Of a DNA stretch of 64,000 nucleotides, positions 39,922 through 48,601 are shown piece by piece. Source of the stretch: Streptomyces sp. DvalAA-43 (lineage in GTDB: Bacteria; Actinomycetota; Actinomycetes; Streptomycetales; Streptomycetaceae); the NCBI RefSeq assembly GCF_900091725.1, contig NZ_FMBW01000044.1:186001-250000 (forward strand), in the 5' to 3' direction. Made by a program: the position numbers and the translations under genes. Every line of letters begins with the position of its first letter. Positions within the stretch are counted from its first letter, which is position 1. The notes beneath the pieces are model-generated. The model had not been told where the DNA came from and searched no databases. It worked only from the letters and a program-made list of their open reading frames with translations.

Positions 39922-41654
39922 TACGCGGCCTCCGCTTCCGTCAGCTGGGAGAGCACGATCTCCCGGTACGTTTCATTGCCGTCCATCAGCTCGTGATGGG
40001 TGCCGGCGCCGACGACCCGGCCCTCGTCCAGCACCAGGATGCGGTCCGCGTCGCGGATGGTCGACACCCGCTGCGCCACGATCACCACGGTCGCCTCGGA
40101 CGTCTCGTGCGAGAGCGCCCCGCGCAGCGCGGCGTCGGTGGCGTAGTCGAGCGCGGAGAACGAGTCGTCGAAGAGATAGATCTCCGGCCGCTGCACCAGC
40201 GTCCTGGCGATGGCCAGCCGCTGTCGCTGCCCGCCCGAGACATTGGTGCCGCCCTGCGAGATCGGCGCGTTCAGACCGTGCTCCAGCGCGGTGACGAACT
40301 CCTTGGCCTGCGCGACCTCCAGCGCGTGCCACAGCTCCTCGTCCGTCGCGTCCGGGTTTCCGTACCGCAGGTTCGTCGCGACCGTCCCGGAGAACAGATA
40401 CGGCTTCTGCGGCACCAGGCTCACGGTCTTCGCCAGCAGCGTCGGTTCCAGCGTCCGCACATCCGTGCCGTCGACCAGCACCTGGCCGTCCGTCACGTCG
40501 AACAGCCGCGGTACGAGACCGAGCAGCGTCGACTTCCCGCTGCCCGTCGACCCGATGATCGCGGTGGTCTCGCCGGGGCGGGCCACCAGATCCACCGCCC
40601 GCAGCACCGGTTCCTCGGCGCCCGGGTAGCGGAAGTCCGCGCCGCGCACCTCCAGGTGACCGTGGGCGAGCAGCTTGCGGACCGGCTTGACGGGCGGGAC
40701 CACGCTGGACTCGGTCTCCAGGACCTCCTGGATGCGCTCCGCGCAGACCTCGGCGCGCGGCACCATCATGAACATGAAGGTCGCCATCATCACCGACATG
40801 ACGATCTGCATCAGATAGGCGAGGAAGGCGGTCAGCGCGCCGATCTCCATGCCGCCGCTGTCGATGCGGTGGGCACCGAACCAGAGCACGGCGATCGAGG
40901 AGACGTTCACGACCGTCATCACGGTGGGGAACATCAGCGCCATCAGCCGGCCCGTGGACAGCGCCACGTCCGTCAGCTCGGTGTTGGAGCCGCGGAACCG
41001 CTTCTCCTCGTAGCCGTCGCGGACGAAGGCGCGGATGACCCGGTTGCCGGTGATCTGCTCGCGCAGCACCCGGTTCACCGTGTCGAGTCGCTCCTGCATC
41101 GTGCGGAACAGCGGCCGCATCCGCTTGACGATCAGGCTCACCGCGATGCCGAGCACCGGCACCACCGCGAGCAGCACCGCCGAGAGCGGCACGTCCTGGC
41201 CGAGCGCCATGATGATGCCGCCGACGCACATGATCGGGGCCGACACCATCAGCGTGAACGTCATCAGCACCAGCATCTGGACCTGCTGGACGTCATTGGT
41301 CGTACGGGTGATCAGTGAGGGCGCCCCGAAGCGTCCGACCTCACGTGCCGAGAACGACTGCACCCGGTCGAAGACCGACGCCCGGACGTCGCGGCCGAGC
41401 GCGGAGGCGGTACGGGCGCCGTAGTAGACGGCCCCCATGTTGCAGACCACCTGGCCGATGCTGACGGCGATCATGATGCCGCCGAATTCCAGGATGTAGC
41501 CCGTGTCCCCCTTCACGACACCGTTGTCGATGATGTCGGCGTTCAGGGTGGGGAGGTAGAGGCTGGCGCAGGTCTGCAGCAGTTGGAGGAAGACCAGCAG
41601 CAGGATGGGTTTTCTGTACGGACCGAGATAGGCCCGCAGGAGTTTTATGAGCAC
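39921..41654 (-). CDS. ABC exporter half-transporter, subunit 1
   Basis: A 577-residue partner of the previous gene. Membrane domain residues 1-300 begins VLIKLLRAYLGPYRKPI; ATPase Walker A GSTGSGKSTLL, signature VSGGQRQRLAIARTL, Walker B. Walker B here reads IYLFDDSFSALD, with Asp where the catalytic Glu usually stands, so this subunit probably has a degenerate catalytic site while its partner (LVLDEATS) keeps the Glu: the asymmetry expected of a heterodimer. The GTG at 41654 was chosen because the membrane domain starts there; an ATG at 41705 would add 17 residues. Confidence 0.88.
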   Translation of the reverse strand: MLIKLLRAYLGPYRKPILLLVFLQLLQTCASLYLPTLNADIIDNGVVKGDTGYILEFGGIMIAVSIGQVVCNMGAVYYGARTASALGRDVRASVFDRVQSFSAREVGRFGAPSLITRTTNDVQQVQMLVLMTFTLMVSAPIMCVGGIIMALGQDVPLSAVLLAVVPVLGIAVSLIVKRMRPLFRTMQERLDTVNRVLREQITGNRVIRAFVRDGYEEKRFRGSNTELTDVALSTGRLMALMFPTVMTVVNVSSIAVLWFGAHRIDSGGMEIGALTAFLAYLMQIVMSVMMATFMFMMVPRAEVCAERIQEVLETESSVVPPVKPVRKLLAHGHLEVRGADFRYPGAEEPVLRAVDLVARPGETTAIIGSTGSGKSTLLGLVPRLFDVTDGQVLVDGTDVRTLEPTLLAKTVSLVPQKPYLFSGTVATNLRYGNPDATDEELWHALEVAQAKEFVTALEHGLNAPISQGGTNVSGGQRQRLAIARTLVQRPEIYLFDDSFSALDYATDAALRGALSHETSEATVVIVAQRVSTIRDADRILVLDEGRVVGAGTHHELMDGNETYREIVLSQLTEAEAA

Positions 41655-41822
41655 GCGTGTCTCTCGGAGTCGGCAGAGGTCGGGAGTCGACCCATTTTCC
41701 GGCACCGGGGGGCGCCACTGCGAGCGATTTTACTCAAGACCAGGTCAAAAAACAGACCGAGTACACAAGTGGAGGGGGTTACTTCCACCCGCGTACCCGG
41801 CCCTGTCGCGCAGCGGGACGGC

Positions 41823-43268
41823 TCAGCTCGCCGAGTCGAACGCTCCCGGATGGATCTGGTCCCGCGTCGCCGTGTACTGCTGGCGCACCGCCTGCCCGAC
41901 CGCCAGCTCCTCGCCCGGCTCCAGCACCTGCGCCGCGGCGCCCTGCCAGGCCGGGGGCGTGAGCGGATCGGCCGTCCCCTGCGAGACCCCCAGCGCCCAG
42001 GCGGCCTGCCGGGCCGCGCCCAGCGCCGCGTACTCGGCGGGCTGCGGCACGACCACCTGCGTACCGAAGAGCGCCGGTGCGAGGCCCCGCACGGCGGGCA
42101 GCTCCGCCGCCGCCCCCAGCAGGAACACCCGGCGCACCTCGACGCCCCGGCCGCGCAGCACGTCGAGCGCGTCGGCCAGCGAGCACAGCATCCCCTCGAA
42201 CGCCGCCCGCGCCAGATGCTCCGGCTTCATCGACTCCCGCCGCAGTCCGCAGAGCGTTCCCGCGGCGTGCGGCAGACGCGGCGTCCGCTCGCCCTCCAGA
42301 TACGGCAGGAGCACCAGCCCGGACGAGCCCGGGGTGGACTTCAGCGCCAGCGTGGAGAGCTCGTCGAGGCCCTCCACGCCGAGCATCTCGGCGGTCCCGC
42401 GCAGCGCCCGTACCGCGTTGGACGTGTACACCACCGGCAGGTGCTTCCCGGTGGCGTCCGCGAACGAAGTGATCATCCCGGACGGATCGGCCAGCGCCTC
42501 GTGGTGCACCGCCATGACGGAGCCCGACGCCCCCAGTGACACCACCGCGTCGCCGATCCCGACCCCGAGCCCGAACGCCGCCGCCATCGTCTCGCCGGTC
42601 CCCGCGGAGATCAGCAGCCCTTCGGGCGTCGTCCCGGCCGCGTCGGCGGGGCCGAGCACCTCGGGCAGCGCGGCCTGGTGCCCGAGCGCGAGCTCCACCA
42701 GATCGGGCCGGTAGGAACCGCTGTCCGCCGACCAGTAGCCGGTGCCGGAGGCGGCACCCCGGTCGGTGGTCCGCCGGGCGGGACGCCCCAGCAGCTGCCA
42801 GACCAGCCAGTCGTGCGGCTGGAGCACCGCGGCCACCCGCTGGGCCGACTCCGGCTCGGTCCGCGCCAGCCAGCGCAGCTTCGCCACCGGTTGCGCGGCC
42901 TGCGGCACCGAGCCGACCGCCTCGGCCCAGGGCTGCCGCCCGCCGAGCCCGTCGACCAGATCGGCCGCGGCGGCCTGCGCCCGCCGGTCGTTGCCGAGCA
43001 GCGCCGGACGGACCAGATTGCCCTGGTGGTCCAGCGGCACCAGGCCGTGCTGCTGGGCGGAGACGCCGATGGCCTGCACCCCTTCGAGCAGCCCGCCGGT
43101 GGCGGCCTCGCCGAGCGAGAGCAGCCAGGCCTGCGGGTCGACCTCGGTGGCCTTGGCCTCGACGGGGTGCGCGGCGAACCCCCGGCGCAGCACGGCGCCG
43201 GTGTCCGTATCGCAGACGACGATGTGTGTGAAGGCGGAAGAACTGTCCAAGCCGGCGACTATCCCCAT
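41823..43268 (-). CDS. FGGY-family sugar kinase (xylulokinase-like)
   Basis: A 481-residue ATP-dependent kinase of the FGGY fold. The N-terminal phosphate motif is GIVAGLDSSSAFTHIVVCD, the signature-like GTGETMAAAFGLG lies mid-protein, and the C-terminal ATP site includes RVFLLGAAAELPAVR and ALGAARQAAWALG. The closest named relatives are xylulokinases, which phosphorylate D-xylulose in xylose use. No xylose isomerase or sugar transporter is adjacent, so the substrate is unproven. Confidence 0.87.
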   Translation of the reverse strand: MGIVAGLDSSSAFTHIVVCDTDTGAVLRRGFAAHPVEAKATEVDPQAWLLSLGEAATGGLLEGVQAIGVSAQQHGLVPLDHQGNLVRPALLGNDRRAQAAAADLVDGLGGRQPWAEAVGSVPQAAQPVAKLRWLARTEPESAQRVAAVLQPHDWLVWQLLGRPARRTTDRGAASGTGYWSADSGSYRPDLVELALGHQAALPEVLGPADAAGTTPEGLLISAGTGETMAAAFGLGVGIGDAVVSLGASGSVMAVHHEALADPSGMITSFADATGKHLPVVYTSNAVRALRGTAEMLGVEGLDELSTLALKSTPGSSGLVLLPYLEGERTPRLPHAAGTLCGLRRESMKPEHLARAAFEGMLCSLADALDVLRGRGVEVRRVFLLGAAAELPAVRGLAPALFGTQVVVPQPAEYAALGAARQAAWALGVSQGTADPLTPPAWQGAAAQVLEPGEELAVGQAVRQQYTATRDQIHPGAFDSAS

Positions 43269-43341
43269 ACCCAGGATTCTGCCGCACCGCCGGAGCTTCT
43301 CCGTACCGGTAGTGCGGCAGTGGTGGGGCGGCGCGGTGCCG

Positions 43342-43647
43342 TCAGGTGTTGCTGGTGCCCCAGTCGTCCTCGCCGTGGCGGCCGCGGCCGCGCTCGCGCA
43401 GCGAGCGCACCCGGTCGGCCACCGGCGCGGGTACCTTCTCGCCGACCTTCTCGCTCACCGCGTGGTACGCCTTACCGGCCAGGTCACGGCCGCTCTGGGC
43501 CGCGGACTCGGCGGTATTGCGCACGGCCGGGTTCTGGGCGAACTGGCGCGCGGACTTCTTCAGCTGCTCGTAGCGCTCGCGCCCGGCCCGTGTCCCGATC
43601 ACGTATCCGAGGGCCAGTCCGGCGATGAACGTGAGCCGGTACCGCAT
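43342..43647 (-). CDS. YtxH-like small membrane protein
   Basis: A 101-residue protein with one N-terminal membrane segment (LTFIAGLALGYVIGTRAG, with the GYVxGxRAGRERYEQ signature) and a charged helical tail (residues 25-80) of the YtxH/apolipoprotein type. It probably sits at the inner face of the membrane; role unknown, though related proteins belong to stress regulons. ATG 43647 has GGAAGGG 10 bases upstream; a GTG at 43656 is closer to that site and would add MAA. Confidence 0.8.
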   Translation of the reverse strand: MRYRLTFIAGLALGYVIGTRAGRERYEQLKKSARQFAQNPAVRNTAESAAQSGRDLAGKAYHAVSEKVGEKVPAPVADRVRSLRERGRGRHGEDDWGTSNT

Positions 43648-43840
43648 GGCTGCCACCCTTCCTTGCTCAGTGCGACGCTCAGTGCGACGTGTGCTGCCCG
43701 CCTACCCGCGGGCACCGGAGATCACCCCGGGGGATACCGATTGGCAAAGCACCCCCCTGCTTGCGCTAATGTATGTGTCGCAGCGAACGCGCGCCGCCCG
43801 GCAGCAGCCAGGCAGGTAGGGTTCGGTGCACACGCAGCAA

Positions 43841-43913
43841 TCCCCTGTAGCTCAATTGGCAGAGCAGCCGGCTGTTAACCGGCAGGTTACTGGTTCGAGT
43901 CCAGTCGGGGGAG
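43841..43913 (+). tRNA. tRNA-Asn (GTT), copy 1
   Basis: Full cloverleaf of 73 bases: acceptor TCCCCTG/CGGGGGA, D-arm GCTC/GAGC, anticodon stem GCCGG/CCGGC with loop CTGTTAA (anticodon GTT), T-arm ACTGG/CCAGT with TTCGAGT. Discriminator G. CCA is not encoded. Confidence 0.97.
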
Positions 43914-43918
43914 CGCGA

Positions 43919-43991
43919 TCCCCTGTAGCTCAATTGGCAGAGCATTCGGCTGTTAACCGGAGGGTTACTGGTTCGAGTCCAGTCGGGGGAG
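43919..43991 (+). tRNA. tRNA-Asn (GTT), copy 2
   Basis: Second tRNA-Asn 5 bases after the first and nearly identical; it differs in the anticodon stem (TTCGG/CCGGA, with one G-T pair) and the variable loop (GGGTT). Anticodon GTT. The pair is surely one transcript, ended by the hairpin at 44003-44024. Confidence 0.97.
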
Positions 43992-44002
43992 CGGAACGGA
44001 AG

Positions 44003-44024
44003 AGGACCCCACGGGGTCCTTTTT
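44003..44024 (+). terminator. Terminator after the tRNA-Asn pair
   Basis: AGGACCCC/GGGGTCCT stem with a minimal loop, followed by TTTT: a classical intrinsic terminator. Confidence 0.85.
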
Positions 44025-44224
44025 CGTGTGCCCGGCAACGATCCTCACCGAGTTGCGTGTGGGATGCATGTGACTCTTTCGCGTGTACTTCGCTCCGTTC
44101 GGAACCGGACGGCGGGCGGCGAGGTCTTCATGGTCATGCGAAGCCGACCATCCGGAGCGAGAGATCGTATGACCGGCTATGCTGCGGCAGACGGCGCGCA
44201 CACTTGTACGCGCCACGCCGAAAA

Positions 44225-44298
44225 GGGGCGGTAGCTCAGCCGGTTAGAGCAGCGGACTCATAATCCGTCGGCCGAGGGTTCGAGTCCCTCCCGCCCCA
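44225..44298 (+). tRNA. tRNA-Met (CAT), probable phage attachment site
   Basis: 74-base cloverleaf: acceptor GGGGCGG/CCGCCCC, D-arm GCTC/GAGC, anticodon stem GCGGA/TCCGT, loop CTCATAA (anticodon CAT), T-arm GAGGG/CCCTC. CAT could also be tRNA-Ile2 with lysidine; elongator Met is preferred from general form. The phage integrase gene begins to face it 150 bp downstream, so the 3' half of this tRNA is the likely attachment core. Confidence 0.93.
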
Positions 44299-44344
44299 CC
44301 GCAAGGTTCTTCCAGAGAACCGTTTCTACCTGCGGAAACGTGAG

Positions 44345-44380
44345 AACGGGGGGCGCCACTCCAAGGTGGCGACCCCCGTT
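44345..44380. terminator. Hairpin between tRNA-Met and the integrase
   Basis: AACGGGGG and CGCCAC pair with GTGGCG and CCCCCGTT (14 pairs, one G/A mismatch), 6-base loop. It lies between convergent transcripts of the tRNA and the integrase gene. Confidence 0.65.
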
Positions 44381-44400
44381 CAATCGTTCGGACCAAGATC

Positions 44401-44439
44401 CAGGGGACACACAGGGGACACGGGACGGCTCAGGGGACA
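44401..44439. repeat. Three CAGGGGACA repeats next to the integrase 3' end
   Basis: CAGGGGACA at 44401-44409, 44412-44420 and 44431-44439, all in the same direction, between the probable attL core and the integrase stop. Tyrosine integrases of the lambda type bind short direct repeats ('arm sites') in this position, so these are candidates; binding is inferred. Confidence 0.5.
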
Positions 44440-44449
44440 GAAGCCCCCC

Positions 44450-46339
44450 TTACGCGGCCTTCCGTCGCCTGTTCGGAGCCTTGCGAGCGGGCCGGATCGC
44501 AGCCGGGGGCAGCCCGGTCGGCAACGCCCACTCTGCTGCGTCCGGTGACTCGGTCCGGGCGACGGTGAAGCGCACGAGGGAGAAGTCCGCCCGCTGCTCC
44601 TCCGGGTACTGGTCGTTGAAGTTCTCCACCCGGACCAGCTCCAGTTCGTTGGCGGTGGAGTGGTCCCGTATCCACCTCACGGCCGCGTTGGCGGCGTCGT
44701 CCTGGCCCCGGCCGGCGAGGCTGATCACCCCGAGGACGTCTGCTCCGGGTTGCGGCTGTGCTCCGACCGCCCAGGTGTCGCCAGACTGCCGAGCGCCGTG
44801 GGCGAAGAAGACGGCGACGCCGTTCTGCCAAGCCGTCTCGGGGATGGTCAGCGCGGTGCGCTCCTCGAAGGGGATGTCGCGGGGGACGACGGCCATGACC
44901 GACTCGGCCTCGGCCCGCATCATCTCGGGCAGCACGCTGGTGTAGGTGTCGGAGGTGATCTGGCGTGACGAGTGGCCCAGCTTCTCCTGGACCACCTTGA
45001 TGTCGTGGCCCGCGAGCAGGGCGAGGGTGGCGGCGAGGTGGCGCAGGTCGTGCAGGCGGACCGGCGGTAGGCCGGACAGCTCCACCAGGCGGGCGAAGCG
45101 TCGCGATATCCAGTCGGGGTGCAGCTCCTCGCCGTTCTCGTGCGTCCAGACCCGGCCGCTCTCGACGTAGGCGTCTCCCCACTCCTCTCGCATCCGGTCC
45201 TGTTTCGCCCGGACGTTGACGAGGTTTTCGCCGGACTCCAGGCTCAGGGACAGGGTGCGAACGCTGTCGGCCTTCGGTGCTTCGCCGTACAGCTTGTAGG
45301 CAACCTCCACGATCTGCTGGGAGATCCGTAGCCATAGGGCGTCGGTGCTCACCTCTGTCCACGGTAGAGCGGCCATCTCGCCGCGGCGGGGGCCGAGGAA
45401 GATGAAGCTGTGCCACAGCTCGTAGAGCCAGTCGGTCATGACGAAGTCGAGGAATTCGCCGGTGAGCTGCGGCGTCCAGACCATGACTGGGCCGGGCCGC
45501 TCACCGGTGCGCTTCCAGTGCTCCACGCGCTCAGGCGTCCAGACGAGCGGCTTGGGGCGCGTGACGGCAGGAAGCTCCACGAGCTTCGCCCAGTTCCTGG
45601 GGAACGCCTGCTCGCGCTTGATGCCCCAGGACAGGGCGGAGGAGAGCGTGTCGTTGATGCGGTGCATGGTCGCCGCCGACGTCGGCTTCCGTAGTCCCTT
45701 CTTACCCTCGCGCAGCGCAGCGTTGGCATCCAGGAAGGCCCGGCGAGTGATCCGCCGCTCCTCCTTCTTGGCGTAGCCCGCGGTCCTCACCCAGGCTTGG
45801 TGGGCGGCGTCGCGGTCCTTCTGGAGCTGGTCGATACGGAGTCGGTGAAGGATGCGTTCGGCGTTCTCCTTCTCGATCGCGTCGTACATCTTGTCCAGGT
45901 GGCGGACCTTGAGGTCGCGGCGCTTGATGTGGCCGAGGTGAGGGATCAGGTAGTTGGTGATGTGCTCCTCGTAGCCGTGGACGGTGGTGCGAGCCAGTGA
46001 CTTCTTCGCCTTGATCCATCGGAGGAAGTAGTCGGCGCACTTCTCGTCGGACAGCACGTCGGTGCCGGCGGACGCGGCGTCGTACAGCTCTTTGGCCTTG
46101 GTCTTGGCGTCGTCGAGCTTCTTGAAGCCGCCGCGACGGACCCGTGCGCGCTTGCCGCCTTCGCCGGGCTCGGCCTCGAAGTAGAAGTACCAGGTGCCGT
46201 GCCCCTTCCCGAGTTTGGGGCAGGACAGGCCAATGTCTCCGATCTTGGGGTTGCCGTCGGAGTCGAGGACCGGCTTGCCGTCCTTGTCCGTGAGCGGTCC
46301 CTTGCACTGGCAGCGCCGGTAGTAGCTCGGCTCGAACAT
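44450..46339 (-). CDS. int: Phage tyrosine integrase
   Basis: A 629-residue tyrosine recombinase. It begins with a zinc-finger-like N-terminus (RRCQCKGPL, LSCPKLGKGHGTW), then the SAM-like core-binding domain (DYFLRWIKAKKSLARTTV) and catalytic domain with Arg in GPRRGEMAALPW (about residue 318), HxxR in LHDLRH (about 430), His in LGHSSRQ (about 455) and Tyr in SDTYTSVL (about 465). A further 150 residues follow the Tyr, longer than usual; this tail is of unknown use. ATG 46339 has AGGGGACGCGGG upstream; the frame extends to 46504 without conserved sequence. Confidence 0.93.
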   Translation of the reverse strand: MFEPSYYRRCQCKGPLTDKDGKPVLDSDGNPKIGDIGLSCPKLGKGHGTWYFYFEAEPGEGGKRARVRRGGFKKLDDAKTKAKELYDAASAGTDVLSDEKCADYFLRWIKAKKSLARTTVHGYEEHITNYLIPHLGHIKRRDLKVRHLDKMYDAIEKENAERILHRLRIDQLQKDRDAAHQAWVRTAGYAKKEERRITRRAFLDANAALREGKKGLRKPTSAATMHRINDTLSSALSWGIKREQAFPRNWAKLVELPAVTRPKPLVWTPERVEHWKRTGERPGPVMVWTPQLTGEFLDFVMTDWLYELWHSFIFLGPRRGEMAALPWTEVSTDALWLRISQQIVEVAYKLYGEAPKADSVRTLSLSLESGENLVNVRAKQDRMREEWGDAYVESGRVWTHENGEELHPDWISRRFARLVELSGLPPVRLHDLRHLAATLALLAGHDIKVVQEKLGHSSRQITSDTYTSVLPEMMRAEAESVMAVVPRDIPFEERTALTIPETAWQNGVAVFFAHGARQSGDTWAVGAQPQPGADVLGVISLAGRGQDDAANAAVRWIRDHSTANELELVRVENFNDQYPEEQRADFSLVRFTVARTESPDAAEWALPTGLPPAAIRPARKAPNRRRKAA

Positions 46340-46502
46340 CCCGCGTCCCCTGCTGTCGGCTGTTGATTGGGTCACAGCCAGCCATCGGTGTCGTACGAAT
46401 CCGTACGTGTCTGGCGTGATCTCATTCGATCTTGCTGGGGCTGTCGGACACTGCTGTAAAGTCGTTTTCCAGTTGGCGCGGGGGAGACAGGCGACCAACG
46501 AC

Positions 46503-46751
46503 ATGGCTGCTCAGGAAGCGGGCGGACCGACCGGCGCGATGGGACTGGAGGAGCTGCTAGCCCTCCCGGCAACGGTGAACATCACAACGGCCGGTCGCGC
46601 GCTGGGCATTGGCAGGGACAAGGCGTACGAACTGGTACGACGGGGCACGTTCCCTGTCAGGACGTTGCCCCTCGGGGGCACGGTCCGAGTTCCTACCGCT
46701 GAACTGTGGCGGGTGCTGGGCGTCGAGCCTCGCGCGGAGGTGAGTCCATGA
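46503..46751 (+). CDS. Excisionase-like helix-turn-helix protein
   Basis: An 82-residue protein with a MerR-like winged helix: LEELLALPATVNITTAGRALGIGRDKAYELVRRGTFP then PLGGTVRVPTAELWRVLG. This is the form of recombination directionality factors and 'helix-turn-helix domain' proteins next to Streptomyces recombinases. It is divergent from int, and its stop overlaps an ATG (46748) that opens the relic of a serine recombinase, so it may originally have served that enzyme rather than the tyrosine integrase. The ribosome site is weak. Confidence 0.75.
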   Translation: MAAQEAGGPTGAMGLEELLALPATVNITTAGRALGIGRDKAYELVRRGTFPVRTLPLGGTVRVPTAELWRVLGVEPRAEVSP

Positions 46752-46774
46752 TCACGACATATGCACGATTCTGA
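46748..46774 (+). pseudogene. Relic of the start of a large serine recombinase
   Basis: ATG overlapping the previous stop (ATGA) encodes MITTYARF and then TGA. MxxxYARFS is the standard first beta-strand of serine recombinases, and the partner C-terminal part follows 83 bp later in another frame. The about 130-180 codon catalytic domain that should stand between is absent. Confidence 0.6.
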
Positions 46775-46856
46775 GGTGTTCGTTGTTCTATCAGCACTGT
46801 GACCTATCTCGCTGGTAAATTAGTACATGTAGGGGGTCGGGTAGAGGGGTAGAAGA

Positions 46857-47821
46857 TGCCAAGGCTCTACGGTTTTGAGGACATGGCGTACCAGCGCGTA
46901 CGCGAGGCGGAGGCCGAGGGAATCCGGGCCGCCGCCTCGCGTCGTCGCGCGAGACAGGCGTTCGATGCGATCACGGATTGGATGACCGAGGCGGGCTACG
47001 TCACCACGCTGGGCAATCCGTTCAAGCCCGATGTTCTGGCCGGTGTGCTCTATCACCCGGCCATCGCCGGTTTGAGGGAGACCGAGGACGGCGAGCTGGT
47101 CGACAGCGGAGGTCCCCGGATCATCGAGGTCGATGAGTTCATGGAGATCCGTGCCATGAGGCCGGACAAGGAGCGTGCCGACCAACGGGAGTACCTGCTG
47201 TCGGGGCCTCTCAGCGTGTGCGGCCTGTGCGGCACCACCCTGGGGGCGTCGCCGTCGAACGCTGGAGCCCGTGGGCACCGCTGCCCTCCGCCCACGAAGC
47301 AGCATCCGGACGGCTGCGGCAAGGTCCGCATCAACGCCGACCTGTACGAGACGTACGTATCGGAACAGGTCCTGGGCGAGCTGGCCAAGCCGGAGGTGGC
47401 GGAGCTGATCGGCGCTGCACGGGAGGAACTGCTCTCCCAGGCAGCCGACTTGGACAAGCAGGTCGCTTCGGCCCGCCGACGGCAGGAGAAGCTGGGTAAG
47501 GACTACGCCGCCGGATCGGGCATGTCGCTCCCGGCCTTCAAGGCGGCCGACAGGGAGCTGACGAGGCTGATCCGGGAGAAGTCCACGGAGGCCCGGCACC
47601 TGAAGCAGGTCGAGCACGTCCCCGTGGGCTCGGTCCCCGATCTCGTTCGCTGGTGGACGCACGCCCCGTTGAAGGCGAAGAAGGGGCTGGTCGTCCTGCT
47701 CCTGGAACAGATCGCTGTGTACCCGGCCGCGTCCAGGGGCTCGCGCACCGTGGACGCGGACCGGGTGGCCTTCACCTGGCGACAGTGGGACGCCGTTGAG
47801 CAGGGGCCGCGCTCCGCCTAG
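46857..47821 (+). CDS. C-terminal part of a large serine recombinase (no catalytic domain)
   Basis: A 321-residue ORF. Residues 1-75 match the 'recombinase' DNA-binding domain (RLYGFED, ITDWMTEAGYVTTLGNPFKPDVLAGVLYHPAIAGL-type); residues 120-165 are the zinc ribbon (CGLCG ... HRC ... GCGKVRI); residues 180-250 form a charged coiled coil, as in phiC31-type integrases. The N-terminal resolvase domain with the catalytic serine is missing, so it cannot cut DNA alone. ATG 46857 has a passable GGGGTAGAAG site, so it may still be made as a DNA-binding protein. Its stop overlaps the next, convergent gene by 4 bp. Confidence 0.8.
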
Positions 47822-48600
47822 ACGTTGAGGCTGGGGCGGGGCGCCACAGGCCGTCGGCTGTTTCTGAGGACGGCCATCGACAGCCCCGCCGCGATGCCCG
47901 TGATGGACAGCCCCGCGAGCGCCGGGCTGATTACGTTGTCAAGCGCCAGGGGCCAGGCGAAGCCGTTCTCGTACGCGAGGATGTAGCCGCCTCGGCTCAC
48001 CGCGTACAGCGTCCCGAACGTTGCCCCGGCCGCCGTCACGGCCAGGCCGGCGGCAGCCGCGCGACCCTGCTGCCAGACACCGCGGGCGAGTCTGGTGGCG
48101 CGCATCGCCACTTCGGCCCCGGCCGCCGCGAAGAAGCCGAGGTACGTCATCAGGTAGGTGCGCACGTCGTTGAACTCGGCGTACGACGTGGACAGGTCGA
48201 CGTCGAGGCGCGACGGGTTGGTGCGGCGGAACTGCCAGATGAGCAGGCCGGACACCACGACGACGAAGCCGACGCGACAGGCGATGTTGACGTCGTGCGG
48301 CAGGTCGCGGTACTCCCAGTCGATGATCATGACCTGGAGGCTCGCGCAGAAGATGATGGCCGCGATGTCCGAGATGAGAGAGGACAGTTCGGTCATCGTC
48401 GCCCGGTCCACGACCTCGGCCACAGCAGGGACCGCGAGCGTGGAACCGACGAAGCTGCTGCCCAGCGCCATGACGTGCGCGCGCCGCGCCGCGCGGAACA
48501 CGTCGATGTTGCGTCTGCGCTGCGCGACGGCTCGACAGAGGGCGATGGCTGTGCTCAGCAATGTGAGCACGGAGCACAGGCCGAAGATCGGGCCGTCCAC
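47818..48600 (-). CDS. Multi-pass membrane protein, MAB_1171c-like
   Basis: A 260-residue protein with about seven hydrophobic segments (for example PIFGLCSVLTLLSTAIAL, LMTYLGFFAAAGAEVAM, ALAGLSITGIAAGLSMAVL). The arrangement with an XRE regulator upstream and the RAARRAHVMALG loop is typical of the MAB_1171c 'putative transporter' family in Streptomyces. Function unknown. The GTG at 48600 lies 1 bp after the regulator's stop, so the pair is one operon, divergent from the late genes. Confidence 0.7.
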   Translation of the reverse strand: MDGPIFGLCSVLTLLSTAIALCRAVAQRRRNIDVFRAARRAHVMALGSSFVGSTLAVPAVAEVVDRATMTELSSLISDIAAIIFCASLQVMIIDWEYRDLPHDVNIACRVGFVVVVSGLLIWQFRRTNPSRLDVDLSTSYAEFNDVRTYLMTYLGFFAAAGAEVAMRATRLARGVWQQGRAAAAGLAVTAAGATFGTLYAVSRGGYILAYENGFAWPLALDNVISPALAGLSITGIAAGLSMAVLRNSRRPVAPRPSLNV

Positions 48601-48601
48601 G

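Noticed and set aside
41583..42539. Plus-strand frames antisense to the sugar kinase
   Set aside because: Arg/Pro-rich shadows of the FGGY kinase gene, which has clear motifs on the minus strand.
44225..44298. Calling the CAT tRNA an initiator tRNA
   Set aside because: The initiator-specific anticodon-stem GGG/CCC pairs are absent (stem is GCGGA/TCCGT) and the acceptor end is fully paired.
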